Notes under the pieces: generated by a model | Database searches by the model: none | Seen by the model: only the letters and a program-made list of their open reading frames with translations | Told to the model about the DNA's origin: nothing | Shown here: piece after piece, positions 17,930 through 27,129 of the stretch | How positions within the stretch are numbered: the stretch's first letter is position 1 | Layout: each line of letters begins with the position of its first letter | Assembly (NCBI RefSeq): GCF_014199535.1 | Contig: NZ_JACHNV010000003.1 | Span: 124,001 to 188,000 of the forward strand | Direction: 5' to 3' | DNA length: 64,000 bases | DNA from: Hymenobacter latericoloratus | GTDB taxonomy: Bacteria; Bacteroidota; Bacteroidia; Cytophagales; Hymenobacteraceae | Position numbers and translations under genes: made by a program

Positions 17930-19327
17930 CTAGCGCACCCGGTAGCCGCGCAGGGCATAGAACAGCAGGTAGGCGTAGCAGAGGGCCGGAATCAGGAAGG
18001 CCACGCGTAAACCACCCGCGTACGTAGCTACGGCTCCCATCAAAAATGGAATAGCGGCGCCGCCTACAATGGCCATAATCAGGTAGGAGGAGCCCTGCTT
18101 GGTGAAAGCCCCCAGCCCCTGAATAGCCAGCGGGAAGATGACTGGCCACATGATAGAGTTGCATAAGCCGCAGAGCACCACCAGCCACAGCGCTGTCTCG
18201 CCGCGCACCAGCACGGCCGCTGCCACGCTCAACAATGCCACGGCGCACACCAGCACCAGGGCATACCGGGCATTGATGCGGCTGAGCAGCGGAATGCCGA
18301 TTACGCGCCCCACCAGGGAGCCAAACCAGTAGGAAGAAACCAGCACGGCGCCCACCGCCTTAGTGAAGCCTACGGTGGTATCAATAGGGGCAGGGGCCTG
18401 GCCGAACAGGGCCGCCGCCCAATTGGTAGCTACGCTCAGGCTGCGCACCAACGCCTGCGTGAATCCCGAAAGCTGCCCAATGTTTTGGGCCTCCCCGAAG
18501 CGGATCAGATAGTCGCCCAGGCCTACTTCTACCCCCACGTACAGGAAAATAGCTACTACGCCCAGAACCAGATGGGGGTAGCTGAGGGCTGAGGTCCGGG
18601 CCGGGAGGGCTTCTGCAGCCGCACTGACTTCCTCGTCGGCGAAAGTTTCCAGCTCGGGCAGTTTCAGGAAAGCGAATATGCCGGCCAGCACCGCCAGAAA
18701 CACGGCCAACCCAATGTAGGGCCCCTTTACCAGCGCCGCTTCTTGGCTCAGGCGCTGAGCCACGGGCAGGGTTGCCAGTTGGGCTTTTAGCACCTCCGAG
18801 CCCCCGAAGAGCAGCAGGCCGCCCAGCAACGGCGAAAGGGTGCCGCCAAAGTTGTTGGCAACGCCCACCAAACTCACCCGGGAGGCGGCCCCGCTGGCCG
18901 GGCCCAGTACCGATACGTAGGGGTTGGCGGCCACCTGCAGCAGCGTAATGCCCGCGCCCAGCACTGCCAGGCCCAGAAGGAATACCCCAAACACCCGCGA
19001 GTTAGCCGCCGGTATAAATACCAAAGCCCCCACGGCCATAATCAGCAACCCTACCACTATACCCCGCTGGTAGCCCAGCCGCTTAAGCAGCACGCCGGCT
19101 GGTAACGACATCAGAAAATACGCCCCAAAAAAAGCCACCGATACTGTAGAGGACTGAAAATCGGTGAGTTGGCATACATCCTTGAGGTAGGGCATGAGCA
19201 CGCCGTTGAAGTTTGTGACGGCCCCGAACAGAAAGAACAGGCTCGTCATGGCCGCCATGGGCAGGGCGTAACTGCGGGCGGCAGTTGCAGTGGCGGTTGA
19301 GGTGGCAGAAGTAGTGGGAAGGGCCAT
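17930..19327 (-). CDS. Sugar MFS transporter, glucose/galactose (GluP/FucP) family
   Basis: Inner-membrane proton-coupled importer of hexoses. 465 residues with about 12 membrane segments. Family signatures: MTSLFFLFGAVTNFNGVLMPYLKDV in helix 1, FFGAYFLMSLPAGVLLKRLGYQRGI, the LQVAANPYVSVLGP motif, and RVSLVGVANNFGGTLSPLLGG. The C-terminal half shows YVGVEVGLGDYLI and GLCNSIMWPVIFPLAIQGLG, both conserved in this family. TATCTTTA on the minus strand at 19361-19368 is a possible -7 element. It could supply the GH13 and glucan pathways nearby, but no operon link is seen. Confidence 0.92.
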   Translation of the reverse strand: MALPTTSATSTATATAARSYALPMAAMTSLFFLFGAVTNFNGVLMPYLKDVCQLTDFQSSTVSVAFFGAYFLMSLPAGVLLKRLGYQRGIVVGLLIMAVGALVFIPAANSRVFGVFLLGLAVLGAGITLLQVAANPYVSVLGPASGAASRVSLVGVANNFGGTLSPLLGGLLLFGGSEVLKAQLATLPVAQRLSQEAALVKGPYIGLAVFLAVLAGIFAFLKLPELETFADEEVSAAAEALPARTSALSYPHLVLGVVAIFLYVGVEVGLGDYLIRFGEAQNIGQLSGFTQALVRSLSVATNWAAALFGQAPAPIDTTVGFTKAVGAVLVSSYWFGSLVGRVIGIPLLSRINARYALVLVCAVALLSVAAAVLVRGETALWLVVLCGLCNSIMWPVIFPLAIQGLGAFTKQGSSYLIMAIVGGAAIPFLMGAVATYAGGLRVAFLIPALCYAYLLFYALRGYRVR

Positions 19328-19399
19328 GCAGCGGCAAAGGAGTAGAAAACAGAGGAGCCTTAAAGATAGAAAGACCCTGCGGAACAGTGGCGCTGGCAG

Positions 19400-20419
19400 T
19401 TACAGCGGAAACTGCCGCCGCAGTTGTTGGTAGCCGGGGTGGTCGTCGAGGCTGGTGAGGCTCTCGAACATGCTGATGAAGGTGCGCACCAGCTCCGGAT
19501 CGGCCGACTGCAGGGCGCGGGTTTCGGCCACCCTGTCCAGGTTGTACTGGCCCAGAAATACCACCAGGGCCCGGAAAGGCTCCTTGGCTTCGGCGTTGAA
19601 GCGCAGCAGCAGCTGCAATGGCAGCACCGGCAAGTGCTGGTGGGGCGCCAGGCCGGCGGCCCGCTGCTCGGGGTGCTCGGAGAGGGTCGTAAACGTTTCG
19701 TGAATCTGGCGCAGGGTAGAAAGGTGCTGTTCCCGGTGCTCCTGCCAGTGCTCTTCCACCGGCGCTTCGGGGTGAAACTGCTGCCACACCCCCTGCACAA
19801 AATGGTGGAGCAGTCCGTGCTCGTCGCGGGTGGGCGGTTGGGCTTCCGGAGTGGCATCAGCGGGCAGGGTAGCGAGGTAAAACTCGCGGGCGTCGCGGGC
19901 CCGCTCCAGCAGCAGGTCATGAATCCGGTCGGTGAGGGCCCGCATTTCCCGCTGGTTGAGGGCCGGCTGGTGGTGGCGGGCATAGAAGGTGCCAATGGCG
20001 GCCGAGTCGGTCATGACGGCCAGGTACTCGCTACCCTCCGCTTCGGCCAGAAACCCTGCCACTTCCTGCATAATTGGCTGAAAACCCTTGTACAGCTCCC
20101 GTGTCGCGTCGCTGATAGTCACCACGGCACTTTTAATTTGCTCTTCCACCGCGTTACTGCTCTCAATCAGCTGGCGGGTTTCGTGCACTAGCTCCTGCAT
20201 CTTGGTCAGCGTCTCATCGGTTTTGCGCGAAGCGTTGTCGGCGGCTTTCCAGCTCTGAAAGGCCACGAATAACCCCAGAAACGAAGCCACGCTGCCCACC
20301 ACGGAGTAGTGGCCATTGAGCGCATCATAGGCAGTCAGGCCCAGCACCGACAGCGTTAGAAACACAACCAGATAGAAGACGGAGCTTTGGTTGGGGTCAA
20401 AGAGAAAGGAAGGACGCAT
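19400..20419 (-). CDS. Hypothetical membrane-anchored protein with coiled coil
   Basis: 339 residues, not recognised. Two membrane helices near the N-terminus (SSVFYLVVFLTLSVLGLTAY about 12-31; SVVGSVASFLGLFVAFQSW about 39-57), then a coiled-coil-prone stretch (KTDETLTKMQELVHETRQLIESS) and a soluble helical domain rich in His and Glu. The segment EYLAVMTDSAAIGTFY is weakly reminiscent of DxPxYG-type motifs in other membrane-linked bacterial proteins, but I do not assign it. Start taken at MRPSFLFDP (20419), because the first 17 codons of the open frame from 20470 do not look like protein. Confidence 0.7.
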   Translation of the reverse strand: MRPSFLFDPNQSSVFYLVVFLTLSVLGLTAYDALNGHYSVVGSVASFLGLFVAFQSWKAADNASRKTDETLTKMQELVHETRQLIESSNAVEEQIKSAVVTISDATRELYKGFQPIMQEVAGFLAEAEGSEYLAVMTDSAAIGTFYARHHQPALNQREMRALTDRIHDLLLERARDAREFYLATLPADATPEAQPPTRDEHGLLHHFVQGVWQQFHPEAPVEEHWQEHREQHLSTLRQIHETFTTLSEHPEQRAAGLAPHQHLPVLPLQLLLRFNAEAKEPFRALVVFLGQYNLDRVAETRALQSADPELVRTFISMFESLTSLDDHPGYQQLRRQFPL

Positions 20420-20607
20420 GGCGTAAAGATGCGCGACGGGAATTGCCTTGAAAAATAAACCGCACCGCATCAGCCCGGAGCGCTGGGCTGCCTGGCGGTG
20501 GAGCGACCTAGCCGGTAACTCTTGCGGTATAGGGTAGGTCAGTTGGCCTGCCGTTACGGCCTGGGGTAGTGCTGCGTGGTGTACTATGTTTGCTGCCAGC
20601 CGGGTTT

Positions 20608-21153
20608 CTATACGCGCTCCGGGCGCTGCACAAAATAGAACAGGTCCCGTTCCAGTTCATAGGCTGCCTTCTGCATGTGGCGGCGAGCCGATGCATATGG
20701 GATACCAACCATGAAACCACCCTGCAGCAGCATAGCAAACAGGATGAAAAATATGGTAGACATCGTGGTGTCGCTACCCTGCATAAGGAGGGATGTCAAC
20801 GCGAAAACCCAAAACACCAGATAGAAAAGCGCAAAAAACAGGAAAAAGCCCGAGGCACCCCTTAGTTCAGCTTCCAAACGGGTTCCGGATGCTAGTGGCA
20901 CGATGTGGCCTTCAATGGAGGGAATAAACGCTTGGTTGCCCTCAGTCCGGGGTTTCAGGCGAAAATAATCACGCTGTACTACCCCGCTATAAGGCGCTAC
21001 GGTTGGGGAAAAGATGCGCCCTAATCGACCAAAAGGATTTGTGTTTGGTGGCGCAACGTGTTGCCGCAGCCGCTGCACAAACTCTTCCTGTCCAACAGGT
21101 AGCTCAAGCGTAAATGGCGTAATCAGGCGCAGCCGGCGTAGGACTCGTTTCAT
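20608..21153 (-). CDS. Hypothetical membrane protein, two helices
   Basis: 181 residues, not recognised. A basic N-terminal cytoplasmic part (MKRVLRRLRLITPF), then GVVQRDYFRLKPR, and a helical hairpin FFLFFALFYLVFWVFALTSLL / IFFILFAMLLQGGFMVGIPYA at about 103-155, ending in a charged tail (YELERDLFYFVQRPE). Possibly bacterial PH-domain-like or a YcxB-type membrane protein by layout, but I cannot confirm it. It lies upstream of the other hypothetical on the same strand, with 188 bases between. Confidence 0.68.
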   Translation of the reverse strand: MKRVLRRLRLITPFTLELPVGQEEFVQRLRQHVAPPNTNPFGRLGRIFSPTVAPYSGVVQRDYFRLKPRTEGNQAFIPSIEGHIVPLASGTRLEAELRGASGFFLFFALFYLVFWVFALTSLLMQGSDTTMSTIFFILFAMLLQGGFMVGIPYASARRHMQKAAYELERDLFYFVQRPERV

Positions 21154-21265
21154 AGGCAGATAGGAGGCAGACCTGTTATTGTAAGTCTGAGCGGGTAAAG
21201 ATAGAGGCTGGTGCCAGCAAGGCGTCGTAAATTGCGCCTCACTTCGTTTTTACTACCCCCCCCGT

Positions 21266-22444
21266 ATGCCTGCCAACCGCCGCTCCGCTCCGTTTTATAT
21301 GACTGCTACCACCCAGTTTGGGCTGGAAGAGGTGTTGGCCGAGGAGCTGCGCCAGTTGGGGGCTAAGATTGAAAAAGTGGGTCAGCGGGCCGTAGAGTTC
21401 ACCGGCGATACGCAGCTGCTCTACGAGGCCTGCCTGTGGTGCCGTACCGCCATGCGCATCCTGCGGCCCTTCGCCGGCTTCTACGCCCGCGACGAAAAAG
21501 CCCTGTACCGCGAGGTAGGCCGCATCGACTGGCAGCGGTTTATCCGCCCCGACCAGACCTTTGCCATTACGGCCGTCGTCAACAAATCCACCTTCGAGCA
21601 CTCCCTGTTCGTGGCCCAGCTCACCAAGGATGCCATCGTGGACCAGTTCCGCAACCGCACCGGCTCGCGCCCCAGCGTGGACGTGAAGAACCCCGACATC
21701 CGCCTGCACCTGCACATGATTGAAAACGAGGTGACGCTGAGCCTGGATGCCTCGGGCGAATCGTTGCACAAGCGCGGCTACCGCCAGCAAACCAACGTAG
21801 CTCCGCTCAACGAGGCCCTGGCCGCCGGCCTGCTGCTGCTGGCGGGTTGGGACGGCCGCAAAACCCTCATCGACCCTATGTGCGGCTCCGGCACCCTGCT
21901 CACCGAGGCCGCCATGCTGGCCCAGCGCATTGCCCCCGGCCTCTACCATCAGGGCAGGTTCGGCTTCGAGAACTGGGCTGATTTCGACGCGGCCCTCTGG
22001 GAATCGGTGCGGCTGGACGCCCGGCAGGCTCGCCTGGAGGAGCCCCAGGCCTACCTGGCCGGCTCCGACTTGTCGCGCGAGTACATTGAACTGGCCCGCC
22101 AGAACGTGGCCGCCGCCGACCTGGAAGACTTTATCCGGCTGGGCGTGCGCGACGTGAAGGAAGCCAAAGCGCCCGCCAAAGAAGCGCCCGGCATCGTCAT
22201 CATGAACCCGCCCTACGGGGAACGGATTGGGGAAGAAGCCGAAATGGATGCCCTCTACAAAACCATCGGCGACACGCTCAAAAGTGGCTTCCAGGGCTAC
22301 GACGCCTACGTATTTACTGGCAACCTGGAGGCGGCCAAGCGCATCGGCCTGAAAACCTCCCGCCGCATCCCGCTCTACAACGGCCCCATCGACTGCCGCC
22401 TGCTCAAGTACGAACTCTACCAGGGCACGCGCAAGGCGAAGTAG
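21266..22444 (+). CDS. THUMP-domain class I rRNA methyltransferase (RlmL-like)
   Basis: SAM-dependent RNA guanine-N2 methyltransferase of the RlmL N-terminal type (in E. coli 23S G2445). About 392 residues: N-terminal ferredoxin-like part, THUMP domain (about 45-165, SVDVKNPDIRLHLHMIENEV), then the UPF0020 methyltransferase domain with LIDPMCGSGTLLTEAAMLA (SAM) and the catalytic IVIMNPPYGERIG. The RlmK half present in E. coli is missing, as is usual outside Proteobacteria. Start at 21266 (MPANRRSAPFYM); the ATG at 21299 (MTATTQFGLEE) is an equally possible start. Stop TAG overlaps the copy of GGGTAGG that follows. Confidence 0.9.
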   Translation: MPANRRSAPFYMTATTQFGLEEVLAEELRQLGAKIEKVGQRAVEFTGDTQLLYEACLWCRTAMRILRPFAGFYARDEKALYREVGRIDWQRFIRPDQTFAITAVVNKSTFEHSLFVAQLTKDAIVDQFRNRTGSRPSVDVKNPDIRLHLHMIENEVTLSLDASGESLHKRGYRQQTNVAPLNEALAAGLLLLAGWDGRKTLIDPMCGSGTLLTEAAMLAQRIAPGLYHQGRFGFENWADFDAALWESVRLDARQARLEEPQAYLAGSDLSREYIELARQNVAAADLEDFIRLGVRDVKEAKAPAKEAPGIVIMNPPYGERIGEEAEMDALYKTIGDTLKSGFQGYDAYVFTGNLEAAKRIGLKTSRRIPLYNGPIDCRLLKYELYQGTRKAK

Positions 22445-22452
22445 GGTAGGAG

Positions 22453-22516
22453 GTGATGAAGTGATAAGTAGAACGTCAGGCTGAGCGTAGGCGCAGCCCT
22501 AGTCGACGCATGACGG
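22453..22516. repeat. Octamer repeat fused to a dispersed GTCAnnCTGAGC repeat
   Basis: GTGATGAA GTGATAAG at 22453-22468, eight bases after the RlmL-like stop, runs straight into GTCAGGCTGAGCGTAGGCGCAGCC and ends near GCATGACGGG (22508-22517). The octamers match those at 9182-9205. The second part is a degraded member of the GTCATnCnGAGC family. Confidence 0.55.
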
Positions 22517-22600
22517 GCTATTTTCACCAACACCGGTAGGCTGTCCGCTTCCGCTTCGCGCTATGGCAGTATCTTCCGCTTCTCAATGCTCCTGTCCAAT

Positions 22601-24481
22601 ATGAAAAAGAAGCTTTACGCGCTGCTGCTGGCCGCTGCTCTGCCCCTGGGGGCTGCGGCCCAGTCTATTACCCGCCTGAACCCTACCAACTGGTGGGTGG
22701 GTATGAAGCACAACTCGGTGCAGCTGCTGGTGTACGGGCCCCAGGCGGGCACCCTGGCCTACTCGGTGAATTACCCCGGCGTGAAGCTGGTGAAAACCAA
22801 CACTGTCGAGAACCCCAACTACGCCTTCCTCGACCTGGTGATTGCCCCCACCGCCAAGCCCGGCCAAGTGAAGCTGGTGGGCAGCAAAGGCACCCAAACC
22901 GTTACCCAGAACTGGGAGCTGAAGGTCCGCGACAACGCGCCCAAGGGCCAGGGCGTCACGCAGGCCGACTTCATCTACCTGGCCATGCCCGACCGGTTTG
23001 CCAATGGCGACCCGTCGAATGACAAGTTTGCCGATATGGCCGACCCGAACTTGGACCGGGCCAACCCCTTCTACCGCCACGGCGGCGACCTGCAGGGCGC
23101 GGCCCAGCGCTTGGGCTACCTCAAAGACCTGGGCGTCACGGCCGTGTGGTTTACGCCTGTCATCGAAAACGACCAGGGTCTGACCAACGAGGCAGGCACC
23201 ATGCGCGCCGCCTACCACGGCTACGGCTTCACCGACCACTACAATGTTGACCGGCGCCTGGGCGGCAACGTGGCCTATAAAGCCTTTGTGCAGCAGGCTC
23301 ACGCCCAGGGCCTGAAGGTGGTGCAGGACGCCGTGTATAACCACGTGGGCAACCACCACTGGTTTGTACAGGATCTGCCCATGAAAAGCTGGCTGCACCA
23401 GTGGCCTGCCTACACCAACACTTCGTACCGCCAACAGCCCATTACCGACCCCCACGCCGCCCAGATCGACCGTAAAGTTACGCTCGACGGCTGGTTCGTG
23501 CCCTTCCTGCCCGACCTGAACCAGCAGAACCCCTACGTGGCCAACTTCCTCATACAGCACGCCTTGTGGTCGGTGGAAACGTTTGGGGTGGATGCTTGGC
23601 GCATCGACACGTACATGTACAACGACCAGCCCTTCATGAACCGCTGCAATGCGGCCCTGCTGGCCGAGTACCCCCGCATCCACATCTTCGGGGAGTCGGC
23701 GGTGACGAGTGTGGTGGACCAAGCCTACTACGTCAAAAACAAGATTGACTTCCCCTTCAAGTCCAACCAGCCCGGGGGCCTTGATTTCGTGCTGGAAGGC
23801 GGTATGCTGGCCGGCTTGAAGGAGGTAGGCACGCCCGCCGCCACCGGCTGGGACAACGGGGCCCAGCGCGTGTACCAGGCCCTGGCCCAGGACGCCGTGT
23901 ACCAGGCCCCCGAGAAGCTCGTGACCTTTCTCGACAACCACGACCATAACCGCTTTCTTTCGGAAGTAGGGGAGGACCTGGACCGCTACAAAATCGGCCT
24001 GACGTGGCTGCTGACCACCCGCGGCATTCCGAGCATGTACTACGGCACCGAAATTCTGATGAAGAATTTCAAAAACCCTACCGACGCCGAGGTGCGCAAG
24101 GACTTCCCCGGCGGCTGGCCCGGCGACCCGCACAACAAGTTTACGGCCGCCGGCCGCACGCCCCAGGAAAACGAGGCCTTCGGCTTCGTGCAGAAGCTGG
24201 CCCAGTACCGCAAGTCGCACCCGGTGCTGAGCTCCGGCAAGCTCATGCAGTACCTGCCCGAAAACGGCCTCTACGTGTTTTTCCGCTACGATGCCACGGG
24301 CACCGTCCTGGTCGCCACCAACACCACCGACAAGCCGGCCACCCTGCCCACGGCCCGCTTCTCGGAGCGGCTAAGCGGCTTTAGCAAAGCCCGCAACGTC
24401 CTCACCGGCGAAACCCTCAGCAGCCTGGCTACTCTGCAGCTGCCGGCCAAGACGGCCCTGGTGCTGGAGTTGGGAAAATAG
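22601..24481 (+). CDS. Periplasmic GH13 cyclomaltodextrinase/neopullulanase-type amylase
   Basis: Hydrolyses alpha-1,4-glucans, cyclodextrins or pullulan-type substrates in the periplasm (SusA-like role). About 626 residues: signal peptide MKKKLYALLLAAALPLGAAAQ, N-terminal cyclomaltodextrinase beta-sandwich (about 25-115), catalytic barrel with DAVYNHVGNHH, nucleophile Asp336 in DAWRIDTYMYND, acid/base Glu365 in IHIFGESA, transition-state Asp445 in FLDNHDHNR, and a C-terminal beta domain. Start set at 22601, where the signal peptide begins. It is not linked to a SusC/D pair here. Confidence 0.93.
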   Translation: MKKKLYALLLAAALPLGAAAQSITRLNPTNWWVGMKHNSVQLLVYGPQAGTLAYSVNYPGVKLVKTNTVENPNYAFLDLVIAPTAKPGQVKLVGSKGTQTVTQNWELKVRDNAPKGQGVTQADFIYLAMPDRFANGDPSNDKFADMADPNLDRANPFYRHGGDLQGAAQRLGYLKDLGVTAVWFTPVIENDQGLTNEAGTMRAAYHGYGFTDHYNVDRRLGGNVAYKAFVQQAHAQGLKVVQDAVYNHVGNHHWFVQDLPMKSWLHQWPAYTNTSYRQQPITDPHAAQIDRKVTLDGWFVPFLPDLNQQNPYVANFLIQHALWSVETFGVDAWRIDTYMYNDQPFMNRCNAALLAEYPRIHIFGESAVTSVVDQAYYVKNKIDFPFKSNQPGGLDFVLEGGMLAGLKEVGTPAATGWDNGAQRVYQALAQDAVYQAPEKLVTFLDNHDHNRFLSEVGEDLDRYKIGLTWLLTTRGIPSMYYGTEILMKNFKNPTDAEVRKDFPGGWPGDPHNKFTAAGRTPQENEAFGFVQKLAQYRKSHPVLSSGKLMQYLPENGLYVFFRYDATGTVLVATNTTDKPATLPTARFSERLSGFSKARNVLTGETLSSLATLQLPAKTALVLELGK

Positions 24482-24502
24482 GGTAGGAAATGAGCCTGGT
24501 TA

Positions 24503-24530
24503 AGTCCCGCCTGTTTCCTCAGGCGGGACT
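24503..24530 (+). terminator. Hairpin after the GH13 gene
   Basis: AGTCCCGCCTG at 24503-24513 pairs perfectly with 24520-24530; TTGTGGTTTATT follows. It starts 21 bases after the stop. A second 11-bp perfect hairpin lies at 24550-24577 (GCCGAGCCGCA and complement) without a T run. Confidence 0.65.
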
Positions 24531-24651
24531 TGTGGTTTATTGCCACGATGCCGAGCCGCAATAGCCTGCGGCTCGGCGTTGCTGAGGTGGTTTAGCCTAG
24601 TATTCCAAGCACTCTGCGCAGCAAGCAGAGTAAAGGAATCCGGGTTAAATC

Positions 24652-24710
24652 GAAGCAGCACCCCACCTGTCATTCCTCCTGCGTTAGGATGACAGGTGGG
24701 GTGCTGCTTC
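24652..24710. repeat. 22-bp perfect inverted repeat in the GH13-recQ gap
   Basis: 24652-24673 is the exact reverse complement of 24689-24710 (GAAGCAGCACCCCACCTG and on). The 15-base loop (TCCTCCTGCGTTAGG) and the inner GTCAT/ATGAC ends look like a minimal member of the GTCATnC dispersed family. There is no T run on either side. Confidence 0.75.
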
Positions 24711-24849
24711 CCTGCCCCTGGTAGGGCCGCTGAGCTTACCCGCCGGCGCCTCAGGCCCACAGGATTCGGCTCCGGAAGTGCACGATTTACCCGGCCGGCT
24801 GGTTATATTCACTCTTTCACCCCGCCGCGTTTCGCCCTATCTTTACCCC

Positions 24850-27126
24850 ATGTTATTTGCTGCCGAACAACTCGCTCCAACCCTCGATTCTGCCCGTCGC
24901 GTCCTGAAGAAATACTACGGCTACGACACCTTCCGGCCCATGCAGGAAGACATTATCGGCAACATTCTGGGTGGGCAGGATACCGTGGTGCTCATGCCCA
25001 CGGGCGGGGGCAAAAGCATCTGCTTTCAGGTACCGGCCGTGGTGCAGGAGGGCGTGTGCGTGGTCGTCTCGCCGCTGATTGCTCTGATGAAAGATCAGGT
25101 GGAAGCCCTGAAAGCCAACGGTATTTCGGCCGCCTACATCAACAGCAGCGTGGGCCAGAGCGAGCAGAACAACATTGCCGGCGACTGCCTCAACGGCTAC
25201 CTCAAACTGCTGTACGTAAGCCCCGAGAAGCTGCTTTCCGAAGGCTTTCTGACGTTTCTGCGGCGCCTGCGCATCAGCATGTTCGCCATTGATGAAGCCC
25301 ACTGCATCAGCTCCTGGGGCCACGACTTCCGGCCCGAGTACACCCAGCTGCGGGTGCTGCGCGAGCAGTTTCCGCAGGTGCCCATCATTGCCCTCACCGC
25401 CACCGCCGACCGCCTCACCCAGCGCGATATTCAGCAGCAGCTGCGCCTGAACGAGCCGCGGGTGTTTCTTTCCTCCTTCGACCGGCCCAACCTCAACCTG
25501 ATTGTGCGGCCGGGCCAGGATAGGGTAGGGGGCATTCTGGAGTTTCTGGAGCGCCACCCCGGCGAGGCCGGTATCATCTACTGCCTCTCGCGCAAGCAGT
25601 GCGAAACCCTGGCCCAGAAGATTCAGGCCAAGGGCATCAAGGCTGGGTTCTACCACGCCGGCCTGACGCCCAACCAGCGCGGGGCGGTGCAGGAAGCTTT
25701 CCTGAAAGACGATCTGCAGGTGATTGTGGCCACCATTGCCTTCGGCATGGGCATCGACAAGAGCAACGTGCGGTGGGTGATTCACTACAACCTGCCCAAG
25801 AACATTGAGGGCTACTACCAGGAAATCGGCCGCGCCGGCCGCGACGGCGCCCCCGCCACGGCCGTGCTGTTCTACTCCTTCGGGGATGTGATGAGCCTGC
25901 GCGACATGCTCACGAAGGAAAACCCCAACCTCACCCAGCTGAACCTGACCAAGCTGGAGCGCATGCAGCAGTTTGCGGAAGCCGCCAGCTGCCGCCGCAA
26001 AATCCTGCTCAACTACTTCGGCGAAACCCTGGCCACCGACTGCGGCAACTGCGACATCTGCCGCAACCCGCCTACCACTTTTGATGGTACCGAGCTGGCC
26101 CAGAAAGCCTTGTCGGCGGTAGTGCGGGGTAGGGAGCGGCTCAGCATCAACCTGCTGATTGATGTGCTGCGCGGCATGCGCAACCAGGCCGTGCTCAGCC
26201 AGGGCCTCGACCAGATTAAAACCTACGGCGCCGGCCGCGACCTGCCCTACCTCGACTGGTACAGCTACATCCACCAGATGCTCAACGACGGGCTGGTGTA
26301 CATTGCCTACGAGGAAGGCTACGCGCTGAAAATCACCGAGCTGGGCCGCGAAGTGCTGCAGGGGCAGCGTCCCGTGCCCATGAAGAAGTTTCAGCCCGCC
26401 GAGAAGGCCGAAAAAGCGCCGAAGGGTCGGAAAGCCGCCGCTACCACCAAAGCGGCCCCGGTTTCCCGCGAGGCGCAGCTGTTCGAGGCCCTGCGCACCC
26501 TGCGCAAGCGCATCGCCGACGAGCAAGGCGTGCCGCCCTACGTTATCTTTACCGACAGCACCCTGCAGGAAATGGCCGAGGAGCGCCCGGTGAACCGCAC
26601 GGCCATGCTCTCTATTTCGGGGGTAGGCATGAAGAAATTCGAAACCTACGGCGAGGCCTTTATCCGGGAGGTGCTGGCCCACGGCGGCAACCCCGCCGCC
26701 CAGGCCGAGCTGGAGGAGGGCGACATTGCCAGTAACCTCGACCCGGACGACTACAGCGCCGCCCGCGCTCCGCGCAAGCGGGAGCCGCGAGCCGCTCGCG
26801 AAACCAGTGGCACGGAGGTGAACGGCACCATGGAAACCACCCATCAGCTCCACCGCATGGGCCTGAGCGTGGAAGCCATTGCCCAGCGCCGCGACCTGGC
26901 CATCTCCACTGTGCAAACTCACCTTACTACCTGTTACGGCAAGGGTATGGAGCTGCGCCTGGAGGAATTTCTGAAGCCCGAAGAGCTGGCCGAAATTCAG
27001 ACGGCTCAGGCTCAGCTGGGGGGTAGCCCCATGCTCCGCGACTTGTTCGACCACCTGCGCGAGAAGTACGACTACTTCCGGCTGCGGCTGGGCCTGATGT
27101 ACCTGAAAAAGCTGCGGGGGGAGTAA
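24850..27126 (+). CDS. recQ: ATP-dependent DNA helicase RecQ
   Basis: 3'-5' DNA helicase in recombination and fork repair. 758 residues: Walker A MPTGGGKS about 49-56, DEAH box about 148-151 in IDEAHCISSWGHDFRPEY, motif VI QEIGRAGRDG, zinc cysteines CRRKILLNYFGE..CGNCDIC, winged-helix RQC, HRDC domain about 540-620 (LRTLRKRIADEQGVPPYVIF, RPVNRTAMLSISGVG), and an extra C-terminal helix-turn-helix module (about 660-758, TTHQLHRMGLSVEAIAQRRDLA). Start at MLFAAEQLAP (24850); the frame is open from 24778 without homology. Confidence 0.95.
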   Translation: MLFAAEQLAPTLDSARRVLKKYYGYDTFRPMQEDIIGNILGGQDTVVLMPTGGGKSICFQVPAVVQEGVCVVVSPLIALMKDQVEALKANGISAAYINSSVGQSEQNNIAGDCLNGYLKLLYVSPEKLLSEGFLTFLRRLRISMFAIDEAHCISSWGHDFRPEYTQLRVLREQFPQVPIIALTATADRLTQRDIQQQLRLNEPRVFLSSFDRPNLNLIVRPGQDRVGGILEFLERHPGEAGIIYCLSRKQCETLAQKIQAKGIKAGFYHAGLTPNQRGAVQEAFLKDDLQVIVATIAFGMGIDKSNVRWVIHYNLPKNIEGYYQEIGRAGRDGAPATAVLFYSFGDVMSLRDMLTKENPNLTQLNLTKLERMQQFAEAASCRRKILLNYFGETLATDCGNCDICRNPPTTFDGTELAQKALSAVVRGRERLSINLLIDVLRGMRNQAVLSQGLDQIKTYGAGRDLPYLDWYSYIHQMLNDGLVYIAYEEGYALKITELGREVLQGQRPVPMKKFQPAEKAEKAPKGRKAAATTKAAPVSREAQLFEALRTLRKRIADEQGVPPYVIFTDSTLQEMAEERPVNRTAMLSISGVGMKKFETYGEAFIREVLAHGGNPAAQAELEEGDIASNLDPDDYSAARAPRKREPRAARETSGTEVNGTMETTHQLHRMGLSVEAIAQRRDLAISTVQTHLTTCYGKGMELRLEEFLKPEELAEIQTAQAQLGGSPMLRDLFDHLREKYDYFRLRLGLMYLKKLRGE

Positions 27127-27129
27127 GGA

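Noticed and set aside
22583..24220. 545-residue minus-strand frame inside the GH13 gene
   Set aside because: Shadow; the plus strand carries all GH13 catalytic motifs.
24853..27054. 733-residue minus-strand frame inside recQ
   Set aside because: Antisense shadow of recQ, rich in Gly, Val and His with no domain; typical of high-GC genes.
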